From CALJDF01 sp038121105 (GTDB taxonomy: Bacteria > Pseudomonadota > Alphaproteobacteria > SHVP01), in assembly GCA_038121105.1 (NCBI GenBank), contig JAYONB010000005.1:62001-126000 (forward strand): DNA of 64,000 bases. Direction: 5' to 3'. This document shows positions 23,799-32,916 of the stretch, piece by piece. The notes beneath the pieces are model-generated. The model did not search any database and was not told the origin of the DNA. It saw only the letters and a list, made by a program, of their open reading frames with translations. Positions within the stretch are counted from its first letter, which is position 1; each line of letters begins with the position of its first letter. The position numbers and the translations under genes are program-made.

Positions 23799-25319
23799 GT
23801 GTTTGATGCGACGCCCCTCTTGCGCGCATTTGCACGATACCGACTCAATGGGCTGCACACGTTTGATGCCGCAACGATCCAGCGCAGGACCCTGCGTAAA
23901 CTCGTGCATCGCGCACGTAACACGCGTTTTGGACATGATCACGGGTTTTCGCGCATTGGCGATGTCGCCGATTTTCAGCACCGGGTGCCGTTACGCGATT
24001 TTGAAGAGTTTTGGTCGGGTTATTGGGCGGGCTCATTTCCCAATCTCGTCGACGTTACCTGGCCGGGCCACATTCCCTATTTCGCGTTGACCTCGGGCAC
24101 ATCGTCGGGGCGGAGCAATTACATCCCGGTCAGTAGGGAAATGTTGCGGAGCAACCGGCGCGCCGCGGTCGACATTTACGCATTTCATTTGCGGGCCAAT
24201 CCAGAAAGCCGACTCCTTGCCGGCAAGAGCATGATGCTGAGTGGGTCGACCCAACTGACCGAGGAGGCGCCCGGTGTCAGCAGTGGGGACCTGAGCGGGA
24301 TCATGGCGGCCTCGGTGCCTTGGTATGCCCGGTCGCGCTTCTTTCCGCCGCCGGACATCGGCCGCATCCAGGATTGGGAAGAGAAAATGGCCCTTATTGC
24401 CGCCCGCTCGCGGCAGGAGACCATTCGCGTCGTCGGCGGCACCACAAGTTGGCTGGTGCTGTTTCTCGACCAAGTCTTGAAAAACGCGCGCGGCGCAAGG
24501 TTGGTCGACGTGTATCCGGACCTCGACCTTCTGGTGCACGGCGGGGTTAGTTTCGAACCTTATCGGACCCACGTCGAAAGATTGTGCGCCGGGATGTCGA
24601 CGGATGTGCGCGAGGTCTATCCGGCGAGCGAGGGGTTCATTGCGATCGCCGACGCCGGTCCCGATGACGGGCTCCGTCTTTGTCTCGATCACGGCATTTT
24701 CTTCGAATTCGTGCCTGTCACCGACTTGGAGTCGACAGCACAGAGGCGTTATTGGATCGACGATATTGAAGAAGGTGTTGACTACGCGATCGCCGTGACG
24801 ACCTGCGCCGGGCTTTGGTCCTACCTCGTGGGAGATACCGTTCGGTTCGTCGATCGGGCCAACGCGCGAATCGTTGTAACTGGGCGCACCGCCCAAATGC
24901 TGTCGGCGTTCGGCGAACATGTCATCGTTTCCGAACTGGACCGGGCGATATCGGCGGCGTGTCGTGCGACGGAGTGCGCCGTTGTCGACTATGCCGTCGG
25001 CGCCGTCTTCCCGCGCGACGGACACGCCAAGGGGCATCACGTAGTTGTTGCCGAGTTCGAAAGCCGCCAGCCGGACCCCGATCGCTTCACGGCTTTGGTC
25101 GACGCGGCCCTCCAGGAAGAGAACGACGACTATCGCGCCCATCGATCGGGCGACTTCGGTGTCGGGCGCCCCCAACTCGTCGTGGGCGCCTCCGGCATGT
25201 TCAGGTCATGGATGACGGCGCGCGGCAAACTCGGCGGCCAAAACAAAGTGCCGCGTATCCTGACCGACCCCCAGCTGCTCGCCGAATTGCGCACATTTGC
25301 AGAGGATTTCACGCCATAG
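23799..25319 (+). CDS. GH3-family acyl-adenylate-forming enzyme
   Basis: A 506-residue protein of the GH3 (auxin-responsive promoter) family, adenylating enzymes that in plants conjugate amino acids to acidic hormones. The ATP-binding motif is FALTSGTSSGRSNYIP; the next are VVGGTTSW and EVYPASEGFIAI; then WSYLVGDTVRF and VTGRTAQMLSAFGEHV, all in family order. Bacterial members have mostly unknown substrates. Start is uncertain: GTG 23799 lies five bases after the upstream stop; TTG 23790 overlaps it; an ATG at 23730 lies inside the upstream gene. The preceding hydrolase-fold gene is likely in the same operon. A weak hairpin follows the stop. Confidence 0.88.
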   Translation: MFDATPLLRAFARYRLNGLHTFDAATIQRRTLRKLVHRARNTRFGHDHGFSRIGDVADFQHRVPLRDFEEFWSGYWAGSFPNLVDVTWPGHIPYFALTSGTSSGRSNYIPVSREMLRSNRRAAVDIYAFHLRANPESRLLAGKSMMLSGSTQLTEEAPGVSSGDLSGIMAASVPWYARSRFFPPPDIGRIQDWEEKMALIAARSRQETIRVVGGTTSWLVLFLDQVLKNARGARLVDVYPDLDLLVHGGVSFEPYRTHVERLCAGMSTDVREVYPASEGFIAIADAGPDDGLRLCLDHGIFFEFVPVTDLESTAQRRYWIDDIEEGVDYAIAVTTCAGLWSYLVGDTVRFVDRANARIVVTGRTAQMLSAFGEHVIVSELDRAISAACRATECAVVDYAVGAVFPRDGHAKGHHVVVAEFESRQPDPDRFTALVDAALQEENDDYRAHRSGDFGVGRPQLVVGASGMFRSWMTARGKLGGQNKVPRILTDPQLLAELRTFAEDFTP

Positions 25320-25326
25320 GCTCTTG

Positions 25327-25344
25327 AACCCGGCCGTGGGTTTT
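25327..25344 (+). terminator. Weak terminator-like hairpin after the GH3 gene
   Basis: AACCC and GGGTT form a 5-bp stem with a 6-nt loop followed by TT, eight bases after the GH3 stop. Stem and T-run are both short, so termination is uncertain. Confidence 0.3.
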
Positions 25345-25402
25345 CGTCGCCGGGGTGCGGGGTTCTCCGAGGCGTAGAATCTTGTTGCGCTGATTGTCAG
25401 AA

Positions 25403-25429
25403 GCCTCTATTTCGCTTTTCCGCAGAGGC
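25403..25429 (+). promoter_or_regulatory. Stem-loop in the speH leader
   Basis: GCCTCT and AGAGGC form a perfect 6-bp stem with a 15-nt loop, 105 nt before the speH start codon. It may be part of the speH 5' leader. It does not match a known polyamine- or SAM-sensing RNA that I can recognise. Confidence 0.25.
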
Positions 25430-25533
25430 GCTCGTCCACGTCCAGTGGGGGCGTCTCTCGTAGTTTTGGATCATCTGGCGGCATCGCCTTTCTTGGACTG
25501 GCTGGCATCCACCGCGCCACTGGGGAGGAAAAA

Positions 25534-25926
25534 TTGGAAGCTCTCAAATTCGCGGCACCGGCGACGTCGGGTCAAATCGACATTGGGACCCATGTAGTGG
25601 GCGATCTTTCCGGCATCGATCCGAGTCTGTTGATGGACGAAGACCACCTGATGACGGTTCTGAAAGAAGCGCTTGAGGCACAAGCCTTCACCATCTTGGG
25701 AGCGCAGAGTTACAAGTTCCCTGGCGAGGATTCGGGCGTTACCGGGTTCTACATTCTCTCCGAAAGTCATGCGGCGTTTCACAGCTATCCCGAATACGGA
25801 TACATCGCGCTGGATATTTTTTCCTGCGGCGCATCCCGGCCGGACCATGTCCTTGCCCATGTGGCGCGAGCGTTGGGTGCCGATGAAACGGCCACCAAGT
25901 CCCTCGACCGCCGCGCGACGCTCTAG
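25534..25926 (+). CDS. speH: S-adenosylmethionine decarboxylase proenzyme (class 1B)
   Basis: A 130-residue proenzyme that self-cleaves to make a pyruvoyl cofactor, then decarboxylates SAM to supply aminopropyl groups for spermidine. The cleavage site is in ILSESHAAFHSYPE: Ser78 is the predicted pyruvoyl residue, with His83 and Cys98 at the spacing (+5 and +20) seen in the Thermotoga enzyme. Translation starts at TTG 25534, supported by GGGGAGGA at 25522-25529. No spermidine synthase gene (speE) is beside it in the window. The gene converges on the acyltransferase gene, overlapping its stop by four bases. Confidence 0.95.
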   Translation: MEALKFAAPATSGQIDIGTHVVGDLSGIDPSLLMDEDHLMTVLKEALEAQAFTILGAQSYKFPGEDSGVTGFYILSESHAAFHSYPEYGYIALDIFSCGASRPDHVLAHVARALGADETATKSLDRRATL

Positions 25927-27359
25927 CCACTGCGGCCGTTTTCCGCGCCGACTCCCGGCAAATGCGCGATGGCATTTGCATAATACGCAACGAGCTGACG
26001 GTCGGCCGGATTGATTCGGTATAGGCCGTCCGTTTCCAGCACCATATGACGAAGCAAGAGCATGCGTAGCCCGACACCGACGGCGTAGTCGCGGTCGGCC
26101 CGCGGCAGATAAACTTGAACCCCCTGCGCTTCGAGTGATTTCATCAGATCGAAGACTGAGGCCTTGATCTCGATCTCGCTGACCGGTTGGTCGTCCTTGG
26201 TCAAAAGGACGGTGGCCACCAACGCGACCGGCGTGACCGGGACGACGGCACCGACGGCGTCCATCAGGTGGCGACCGAGCGCTTCGATCTGGTCGAAACG
26301 TTCGGTCGCCTCTTCATCGGCAAATTCGGTGCCGTTGCTCGCGAGGTAATCGGTCAAAGAGATCGGCGTGCCGAAATTGACGCAGGCGTAGCCGAAGCGA
26401 TGCCAACGGCGGCGCAAGATAAGACCGATTTGGTGGCCGAGGAAACCAAACGCCTTGGTTAGGGCAGAGCCGGTGCCGATGCGGGGCAATTCTTTATCGA
26501 GCGAACGCAACAGCGTTCGATCTTCGAGGACCCGGTCGTAGTTGATCCCGACCGGGATGAAGATCAGGTCACGCCCGCTCGCTGGGTCGAACGCCCCCAC
26601 CATGCAGGAAAGAAGTCCCAAGCGGGGCTCGCGCAAGCGGCCGTCTCGGCTCAGTCCACCCTCCGGATAGACAGCCTGCACCACGCCACCCTCAGTCGCC
26701 ATTTGGACATAACGTGCGAGGACTTTGCGGTAGAGCAGGCTGCCTGATTTCCGCCGAATGAAATAGGCGCCCAGGGTTCGGATCAGCGTTTGGAGTGGCC
26801 AGATTCTGGCCCATTCTCCCACCGCGTAGCTGAGCGCTGCGGTTGATGCGGCTAGATACCCAACCAGAACGTAATCCATGTTGCTGCGGTGGTTCATGAC
26901 GAAAACCACGGAAGCATTCTCCGGTACCGCAGAAATCTGCTCCGGGTCGGTGTAGCCGAGTCGAACGCGGTAGAGCGAACGGGCCACTTGCCGAGCCAGC
27001 CAATAGCCCACTCGAAAATAGGCGTAGGCATTGAACGACGGGACGATTTCTCGGGCGTACCGAGCGACCTCCCGGACGACGGCTTCGCGCGGTTTGTCGC
27101 TCTCTTCCGCTTCGGCCTCGGCGGCTTTCATGATTTCCGGGTCGTATGTGAGGCGATCAATCAGCACCGCCCGTCGCGTGAGCCGGAAGGGCTCAATCCT
27201 AAGCTGCAACCTCGTGTTGAGATCGTTGATGACTCGGTTGACCCGCCGGCGGAGGTACCAGCGCACGCTGGGGATCAAGAGCCGGTCCAACGTCGCCCAG
27301 GCGGCCATCACCCCAACCAGGACGATCATCCAGATCGGGACAGGAACAGTCTCGAGCAT
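25923..27359 (-). CDS. Glycerolipid acyltransferase (PlsB/PlsC superfamily)
   Basis: A 478-residue membrane-associated acyltransferase. One hydrophobic segment lies at about 8-27. The catalytic HX4D motif is MNHRSNMDYVL near residue 157, and the substrate-phosphate-binding motif appears as YPEGGLSRDGRL near 230, together defining lysophospholipid / glycerol-3-phosphate acyltransferases. The long regions either side of the catalytic domain are more PlsB-like than PlsC-like, so glycerol-3-phosphate may be the acceptor. It is adjacent to and divergent from the fatty-acid-modification operon starting at 27493, which makes membrane-lipid remodelling the common theme. Confidence 0.85.
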   Translation of the reverse strand: MLETVPVPIWMIVLVGVMAAWATLDRLLIPSVRWYLRRRVNRVINDLNTRLQLRIEPFRLTRRAVLIDRLTYDPEIMKAAEAEAEESDKPREAVVREVARYAREIVPSFNAYAYFRVGYWLARQVARSLYRVRLGYTDPEQISAVPENASVVFVMNHRSNMDYVLVGYLAASTAALSYAVGEWARIWPLQTLIRTLGAYFIRRKSGSLLYRKVLARYVQMATEGGVVQAVYPEGGLSRDGRLREPRLGLLSCMVGAFDPASGRDLIFIPVGINYDRVLEDRTLLRSLDKELPRIGTGSALTKAFGFLGHQIGLILRRRWHRFGYACVNFGTPISLTDYLASNGTEFADEEATERFDQIEALGRHLMDAVGAVVPVTPVALVATVLLTKDDQPVSEIEIKASVFDLMKSLEAQGVQVYLPRADRDYAVGVGLRMLLLRHMVLETDGLYRINPADRQLVAYYANAIAHLPGVGAENGRSG

Positions 27360-27373
27360 GCCACCTCCGGGCT

Positions 27374-27401
27374 TGATCTTATCAGGACTTGGGCAGTAGG
27401 T
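27374..27401 (+). promoter_or_regulatory. Possible sigma-E (ChrR-type) promoter
   Basis: TGATCT at 27374-27379 and TAGGT starting at 27397 are separated by 17 nt, about 90 nt upstream of the flavoprotein gene. Sigma-E promoters of Rhodobacter-type ChrR regulons have a conserved TGATC -35 element. The -10 match is weak and no rpoE/chrR pair is in the window. Confidence 0.25.
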
Positions 27402-27492
27402 CGGGCATCCGCCTGAGCGCCCCCGGGGTATTTAATTTGGCGGTTGAGAGGCGCGGCCCGGACCGCTAGAACCCCTGGCGGAGGTTGGCAAT

Positions 27493-28836
27493 TTGAATTT
27501 TTCTGCTCCGTCCCGTTGTCGGAACGGATCCCGTATCGCCGTGGTGGGCGCCGGCATCGCAGGCCTTGGCTGCGCGTGGGCGCTCTCCAAGCACCATCAC
27601 GTCACCCTTTTCGAGGCGGCGGACCGGCTCGGCGGCCACAGCCACACGGTCGATGCCCCATTGGGCGATCGGAAGATTGCCGTCGATACCGGATTCATCG
27701 TCTACAACAACGTTAACTACCCCAACCTCATCGAGCTTTTCGACACGCTGAACGTGCCGACCGAGCCGAGCGACATGTCGTTTTCGGTATCGCTCGATGG
27801 TGGGACGTTCGAATACGCTAGCCCGCTGCCAACTGGGCCGATTTGCCAACCGGCCAATCTCTTGCGTCCGCAATTCCTGCGGATGCTGATCGACATCGTG
27901 CGGTTTTACCGACATGCGCTGCGCGCGCAGAGGGAAGGGACGGCAGCCGACCTCACGGTGCGCGAGCTGCTCGAACAAGGTGGGTACTCGGAGACTTATT
28001 GGTATCTTCATATCCTGCCGATGGCCTCGGCTATTTGGTCGACGCCGGTCGACCAAATTCTCGAATTCGATGCGGCCAACTTCATTCGTTTCTACGACGA
28101 ACACGGTCTGTTGCGGTTTCGCGATCGACCGAAGTGGCGCACGGTAACGGGTGGAAGTCGGACCTACGTGCAAAAGTTGGCGGACGACTTCGCGGGAGAA
28201 ATTCGCGTCGGCGCCCCAGTGCGCGCGGTGACGCGGGGGGTCGGCGGTGCTACGGTTCGGACTGATACCGCCGAGCAAGAATTCGATCATGTCGTTTTTG
28301 CCACCCATGCCGACAAAACATTGGGGATTTTGGGGGAGGATCGGACCGCTGCCGAGCATGCGGCGCTTTCGCCGTTCAAATACGCGCGCAGTACCGTGAC
28401 GCTTCATCAGGATGCGGCGCAGATGCCTGCACGAAAGGGCGCTTGGTCGAGTTGGAATTATCAGGCACGGACCGGCATGGATTCCAGCCGTCCGGTGCCC
28501 GTGACCTATTGGATGAACAGGTTGCAGAACATCGATCCAGGGATACCGCTATTTGCGTCGTTGAACCCCTGGACGCAACCTGCACCCGACAAGGTTCTAG
28601 GTCGTTACGAGTACGAGCACCCGGTGTTCTCGCGCGACACGGTCATTGCGCAGCAAGCGCTCACGGCTGTGCAGGGGGCGCGAAGTACGTGGTATTGCGG
28701 CGCCTATTGCGGCTTCGGCTTTCACGAAGACGGCCTCAAGTCGGGATTGCGTGTGGCGCGGACCCTCGGCGCCGAAACGCCATGGGCGCCGATCGACGCA
28801 GAGCGCTACGTGTATCGAGAGACGGCCGCGGCATGA
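27493..28836 (+). CDS. FAD-dependent oxidoreductase of the Cfa-associated COG2907 type
   Basis: A 447-residue amine-oxidase-like flavoprotein. The N-terminal FAD fold is IAVVGAGIAGLGCAWAL, followed by EAADRLGGHSHT; VDTGFIVYNNVNYPNL is characteristic of the COG2907 group that accompanies cyclopropane-fatty-acid synthases; GAYCGFGFHEDGLKSGLR near the C-terminus closes the FAD site. The product probably oxidises or desaturates acyl chains before or after methylation, but the reaction is not established. It is the first gene of flavoprotein - DUF1365 - cfa and overlaps the DUF1365 start by four bases (ATGA). The first few residues before RIAVVG are variable, so an alternative start is possible. 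Confidence 0.9.
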   Translation: MNFSAPSRCRNGSRIAVVGAGIAGLGCAWALSKHHHVTLFEAADRLGGHSHTVDAPLGDRKIAVDTGFIVYNNVNYPNLIELFDTLNVPTEPSDMSFSVSLDGGTFEYASPLPTGPICQPANLLRPQFLRMLIDIVRFYRHALRAQREGTAADLTVRELLEQGGYSETYWYLHILPMASAIWSTPVDQILEFDAANFIRFYDEHGLLRFRDRPKWRTVTGGSRTYVQKLADDFAGEIRVGAPVRAVTRGVGGATVRTDTAEQEFDHVVFATHADKTLGILGEDRTAAEHAALSPFKYARSTVTLHQDAAQMPARKGAWSSWNYQARTGMDSSRPVPVTYWMNRLQNIDPGIPLFASLNPWTQPAPDKVLGRYEYEHPVFSRDTVIAQQALTAVQGARSTWYCGAYCGFGFHEDGLKSGLRVARTLGAETPWAPIDAERYVYRETAAA

Positions 28837-29681
28837 CCGCTCTGCCGGAACCCTGTCTCTATGTCGGCAAGGTTATGCATGCGCGCCTCAAACCCGCGCG
28901 GCATCGGTTCGTGTATCGGGTCTTCTCGCTCTTCTTGAACTTGGACCAACTGGAAACGACCGCGAGAAAACTCAGGCTTTTCTCGGTCGACCGATTCAAT
29001 GTCCTAAGCTTTCACGCAAAAGACCATGGCGATGGATCGGGTGATCTCAAGAATTGGATTCGCGGTCATCTCCGTAGCGCGGGGTACGCGGGCGACGGGC
29101 CCATCTACATTCAGTGCTATCCCCGTCTTTGGGGGTACGTCTTCAATCCGCTGAGTGTCTACTATTGCTATACGAGCAATGGGTCGCTTGAGGCGATCTT
29201 GCATGAGGTCAGCAATACGTTCGGCGACCGTCACTCCTATTTGCTGCCGGTTTCCGCTAACGGTGAACCAGGTCCGATCTTTCAATCCTGTGCCAAGAAG
29301 CTTTATGTATCGCCGTTCAATCCGGTCGACCATCGTTACGACTTCAAAGTCCGCGAACCGGACGATCGCTATGCCATTGCCATTCGCGAGTTCGATTCCG
29401 AGGGCGAGGTTCTCGTGGCGACGTTCGACGGGCGGCGACGGGCCCTTACCAATGGCGCCCTCCTACGGGCCGTTTTGGCGCATCCCCTCATGACGCTCAA
29501 GGTCATTGTGGCGATCCACTGGGAGGCTTTCCGGCTATGGCGGAAAGGCGTCCCGGTCGCCAAGAGACCCGAACAATCAATTGGCGAAATTTCCATTCAA
29601 GGCCCGGCAGACGACGCCGATGCTACAAATGTCCATCCTGCGATGATCCAAACTCCGGAACTTCGCGTATTCTCTCGGTGA
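28833..29681 (+). CDS. DUF1365 family protein
   Basis: A 282-residue DUF1365 protein. The family is almost always found between a COG2907 flavoprotein and a cyclopropane-fatty-acid synthase, as here; its molecular role is unknown. Typical segments are LYVGKVMHARLKP, HRFVYRVFSLFLNLD, PRLWGYVFNPLSVYYCY, ILHEVSNTFGDRHSYLL and KKLYVSPFNPVDHRYDF. No signal peptide; a moderately hydrophobic stretch near 225-240 may touch the membrane. ATG 28833 overlaps the flavoprotein stop (ATGA), and cfa begins 21 nt after its own stop, so the three form an operon. Confidence 0.92.
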   Translation: MTALPEPCLYVGKVMHARLKPARHRFVYRVFSLFLNLDQLETTARKLRLFSVDRFNVLSFHAKDHGDGSGDLKNWIRGHLRSAGYAGDGPIYIQCYPRLWGYVFNPLSVYYCYTSNGSLEAILHEVSNTFGDRHSYLLPVSANGEPGPIFQSCAKKLYVSPFNPVDHRYDFKVREPDDRYAIAIREFDSEGEVLVATFDGRRRALTNGALLRAVLAHPLMTLKVIVAIHWEAFRLWRKGVPVAKRPEQSIGEISIQGPADDADATNVHPAMIQTPELRVFSR

Positions 29682-29702
29682 CCATAGGAGCGGCAGAATT
29701 CG

Positions 29703-30923
29703 ATGCACACGCCTGACGCCACAATCACCCCCAATATCGCGGCCGTACGGCCGGATGACATCCCCTGGCTGTACCGCCGATTCGTTCGCGGATTCCAGCG
29801 GAAATTCCGCGCCGGTACGCTGCACTACGTCCTGCCCAATGGCGCGAAGGGCACGATCCATGGTCGCGAGACCGGGCCGGAGGGAACCATCTTGTTGCAC
29901 CGATGGCGGGCCGTTCGTCGTTTGATTTTTCGCGGCAGCCTCGGCTTTGCCGAAGCCTATTTGGACGGTGACTGGGAAAGCTCGGATCTGCCCACGTTTG
30001 TGGAACTCGTCACCCGGAACGCGGTCAACCGGCGGGTCGGTACGTTTTGGCAACGGGTGTCGGATCGCATTCGTCACAATCGACGCAGCAACACAAAATC
30101 GGGCAGCCGCCGAAACATCGCGGCGCACTACGATTTGGGCAACGATTTCTACGCGGCGTGGCTTGATCCGTCGATGACCTATTCCTCGGCGGTCTATCCC
30201 GAAGATGCAGAACTGCTGGAAGAGGCGCAGTCGACGAAGTACGCGCGCTTACTCGATCTGATTGCGGCGAAGCCCGGCGAACGGGTTTTAGAGATCGGAT
30301 GCGGTTGGGGCGGGTTTGCCGAGTTTGCGGCCCGGCGTGGCGTGGCGGTCACGGGCATCACGATCTCGCCTGCTCAGTTCGAGTTCGCCCAGCAGCGGAT
30401 CGCGCGTGCCGGCCTTTCGGATCTTGCGGAAATCCGCCTCTGCGACTATCGCGATGTCGAAGGGTCGTTCGATCACGTCGTCTCCATCGAAATGATCGAG
30501 GCCGTGGGCGAATCGTATTGGCCGATCTATTTCGATCGCATCGCGCAATGCGTGCGTCGCGGGGGGCGCGTCGCCATACAAGCCATCACGACCCACGACG
30601 ATCACTTCGCCCACTACAGGCGCCGCGCGGACTTCATTCAAACTTACATTTTCCCGGGCGGCATGCTGCCCTGCCGCAGCGCGTTGCGGGAACATGCGCA
30701 TCGGGTCGGCCTGAAGTGGCTGCAAGACGACGGCTTCGCGCCTCACTACGCACGCACGCTGGGCGAGTGGCGCGAGAAATTTGTCGAAGCGTGGCCGCGC
30801 ATTCGCACCATGGGGTTCGACGACAGGTTCCGGCGCTTGTGGGAGTTCTACCTGGCGAGTTGCGAGGGAAGCTTCCGAGCGCGCGGTATCGACGTCCTTC
30901 AGATTGCGCTTGTCAAAGCCTAG
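29703..30923 (+). CDS. cfa: Cyclopropane-fatty-acyl-phospholipid synthase family methyltransferase
   Basis: A 406-residue SAM-dependent enzyme that adds a methylene or methyl group across cis double bonds of membrane phospholipid acyl chains. The SAM-binding motif is LEIGCGWGGFAEFAA; HYDLGNDFYAAWLDPSMTYS and FDHVVSIEMIEAVGESYW are diagnostic of Cfa; FIFPGG-type and GWAPHYARTL-type segments are present as YIFPGGMLPC and GFAPHYARTL. GGAG precedes the ATG. As third gene of the flavoprotein - DUF1365 - cfa operon it could instead make a branched or furan fatty acid, as related enzymes do in Rhodobacter. The stop overlaps the convergent SDR gene by four bases. Confidence 0.93.
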   Translation: MHTPDATITPNIAAVRPDDIPWLYRRFVRGFQRKFRAGTLHYVLPNGAKGTIHGRETGPEGTILLHRWRAVRRLIFRGSLGFAEAYLDGDWESSDLPTFVELVTRNAVNRRVGTFWQRVSDRIRHNRRSNTKSGSRRNIAAHYDLGNDFYAAWLDPSMTYSSAVYPEDAELLEEAQSTKYARLLDLIAAKPGERVLEIGCGWGGFAEFAARRGVAVTGITISPAQFEFAQQRIARAGLSDLAEIRLCDYRDVEGSFDHVVSIEMIEAVGESYWPIYFDRIAQCVRRGGRVAIQAITTHDDHFAHYRRRADFIQTYIFPGGMLPCRSALREHAHRVGLKWLQDDGFAPHYARTLGEWREKFVEAWPRIRTMGFDDRFRRLWEFYLASCEGSFRARGIDVLQIALVKA

Positions 30924-31693
30924 CTCAGGACCTTTGTTGATCGACGGATCAACGGGAAGTACGCCGAATACGGTAGGCACCGCAGGAACTTCATTTGCCA
31001 GGCGAAGCGCTTTGGAAAAGTGATTTCGAAGCGGTCCGACAAAAGGCCCCTGTAGAACGCACGTGCGGCGACATCGGCCTTCATGAGAAACGGCATCTTG
31101 AAGTCGTTGTTGGCGGTCAGCGGTGTTTCCACGAATCCTGGGTCCACCAGTTGCAGCTTAACGTCCGCCCGGTCGAGGTCGAATTTCAGCGACTCGCACA
31201 TATTGATGAGCGCAGCTTTCGTTGCGCCGTAGGCCGATGCCGCCGGAAGTCCGCGATAGCCCGCTACCGAGGAGACAACGGCGAGGTGGCCTGATTGGCG
31301 CGCGATCATGTCGGGCATTGCCGCTTCCAGAACGTGTACCGTGCCCATGAGATTCACCTCCACAATGCGCCGGAAGGTCTCGGCGCTGAAATCGCGTGCG
31401 CCAAACGGGGTGTAGGTGGCGGCGCAGGTCACGCAGAGGTCGATTTGACCGAGCATGGCCGCAACCTCTCGGTGGGCCGCAGCGGTCGCCGCTGGATCGG
31501 CGACATCTACCGCAACGGTCCGAATGGTGCCGGAAAGGCCTTCGCCCGCTTTCACAACCTCGGCAAGCGAGGCCGCACCACGGGCGCTGATCACGACGTC
31601 GACCCCGTGTCGGGCGAGTTCGAGGGAGAGCTCTCGGCCGATACCGGTGCTGCCGCCTACGACCCAAGCCTTGTTAAAACGCCGTTCTGCCAT
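30920..31693 (-). CDS. Short-chain dehydrogenase/reductase
   Basis: A 257-residue classical SDR. The cofactor motif is VVGGSTGIGRELS; the structural motif NNAG is replaced by CAATYTP; the catalytic Ser is in VSSVAGYRG and the Tyr/Lys pair in SAYGATKAAL. PGFVETPLT follows as usual. The C-terminal ~50 residues (KRFAWQMKFLRCLPYSAYF) are basic and aromatic, suggesting contact with the membrane. SDRs of this kind recur in cfa / sigma-E lipid clusters, so an acyl or sterol-like substrate is likely, but this is inference. Divergent from the DUF6134 gene and convergent with cfa. Confidence 0.88.
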   Translation of the reverse strand: MAERRFNKAWVVGGSTGIGRELSLELARHGVDVVISARGAASLAEVVKAGEGLSGTIRTVAVDVADPAATAAAHREVAAMLGQIDLCVTCAATYTPFGARDFSAETFRRIVEVNLMGTVHVLEAAMPDMIARQSGHLAVVSSVAGYRGLPAASAYGATKAALINMCESLKFDLDRADVKLQLVDPGFVETPLTANNDFKMPFLMKADVAARAFYRGLLSDRFEITFPKRFAWQMKFLRCLPYSAYFPLIRRSTKVLS

Positions 31694-31768
31694 ACATGCC
31701 TCTATACCGCTCTTTCGTGGGTTAATATTGGGCGGGCCAAGATAACCGAGACGGAGAATAGAGGAACG

Positions 31769-32479
31769 ATGCAGCGGATGCCGGGAATATCGATGGGGGC
31801 GTGGCGGTCCCTGATGACTGTTCTGGTCATTGCCGCGACGGCTGCTCTATCCGCACCCGCCGCGGGTATGGAACCCTACGATGGCAAACTTGCGTTCGAT
31901 GTTATCCGTGGCGACAAGTCGATCGGCAGCCATGTCATCACCTTCCGCGAGGTCGGCGACGAAACCCATGTCGACATCGATATCAAACTTGTCGTTAAGA
32001 TCGGATTTCTGACCGTGTTCCGCTACGAACACAAAAACCGCGAGGTCTGGCGCGACGGTCGCTTGGTCTCGGTGGAAACCGACACCGACGACAATGGAAA
32101 AGAATTTGCGATTCGTGCCAAGAAGCGGCCTGACGGTTTTTTTGTTGAAACGCTCGCGGAAGAGACCCTTCTGCCGGTGCCCGTTATCCCGACCAGTTAT
32201 TGGAATCCCGTCATTCTGGAAGATTTACGTTGGTTCGATACGCAGCGCGGCATTTTGCTCGACGTTGACGTCGAAGCAGGCGATCTTGAGCAGGTGCTGC
32301 TGGCGAGCGGCCAGTCGGTTGAGGCGCGGCGCTACGAGATTACCGGCGATCTCAATATAACCGTTTGGTATACGCCGAAAGGCGAGTGGGTGAAGTTGGT
32401 GTTTCCCGCGCGCGGTGCCGATATCGAATACGTCCTGACCGACGGCTACACCGGCACGCGACTGACCCAAGCGCAATGA
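31769..32479 (+). CDS. DUF6134 family exported protein
   Basis: A 236-residue exported beta-rich protein. A signal peptide is clear (TVLVIAATAALSAPAAGM, ending near residue 32 from ATG 31769). The mature part begins with YDGKLAFDVIRGDKSIGSH, typical of the DUF6134 group, and continues with strands containing YEHKNREVWRDGRLVS and NPVILEDLRWFDTQRG. Function is unknown; the periplasmic location and lipid-gene neighbours suggest a role at the envelope. GAGGAA lies very close to the ATG. Its stop overlaps the NTF2-like start (ATGA), so the two genes are translationally coupled. Confidence 0.8.
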   Translation: MQRMPGISMGAWRSLMTVLVIAATAALSAPAAGMEPYDGKLAFDVIRGDKSIGSHVITFREVGDETHVDIDIKLVVKIGFLTVFRYEHKNREVWRDGRLVSVETDTDDNGKEFAIRAKKRPDGFFVETLAEETLLPVPVIPTSYWNPVILEDLRWFDTQRGILLDVDVEAGDLEQVLLASGQSVEARRYEITGDLNITVWYTPKGEWVKLVFPARGADIEYVLTDGYTGTRLTQAQ

Positions 32480-32916
32480 ACGACATTTCAATGCAAGCCG
32501 CCGCGTATGCGGCCTATTTTGAACGCGTGTCGCCCGACAACTTGGAAGAACTACGCACGCTGTGCGCGCCCGACGTTCGATTCCGCGACCCCTTCAACGA
32601 CGTGCGTGGGCAAGATCAGATCATTCGCATCTTTGCGAAAATGTATGAGGACGTCGCCGAGCCGACATTCGAGGTTCTCGACAGTGCGGTCTCCGGATCG
32701 AACAGCTACATCCGCTGGATTTTCCGGTTCAAGAATAAGAAGAACGGTCGGACATTTTCGGTCGATGGCATGACCGAGGTGCATTTCGACGAGACCGGGC
32801 GCGTGACCGCGCATCTCGACCATTGGGATGTGGCCTCGCAGCTGTACGAACATGTGCCCGTTTTGGGCTTTGTCCTGAGAATGATCCGACGCCGTTTGGC
32901 GCTTAAGCCGGCGTAG
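32476..32916 (+). CDS. NTF2-like (SnoaL-type) protein
   Basis: A 146-residue protein with the NTF2/SnoaL cone fold, which binds small hydrophobic molecules and sometimes isomerises them. Visible features are the helix AYAAYFERVSPDNLEELR, FRDPFNDVRGQDQI, the central strand WIFRFKNKK, and VDGMTEVHFDETGRV with HLDHWD, conserved in this subgroup. No catalytic dyad can be assigned. It is coupled to the DUF6134 gene upstream (ATGA) and converges with the MFS gene with a 14-nt overlap. The same families accompany cfa-type genes in other Alphaproteobacteria. Confidence 0.85.
   Translation: MNDISMQAAAYAAYFERVSPDNLEELRTLCAPDVRFRDPFNDVRGQDQIIRIFAKMYEDVAEPTFEVLDSAVSGSNSYIRWIFRFKNKKNGRTFSVDGMTEVHFDETGRVTAHLDHWDVASQLYEHVPVLGFVLRMIRRRLALKPA

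Noticed and set aside
24033..25175. 380-codon open frame antisense to the GH3 gene
   Set aside because: Shadow frame with no motifs; the plus-strand GH3 motifs are complete and in order.
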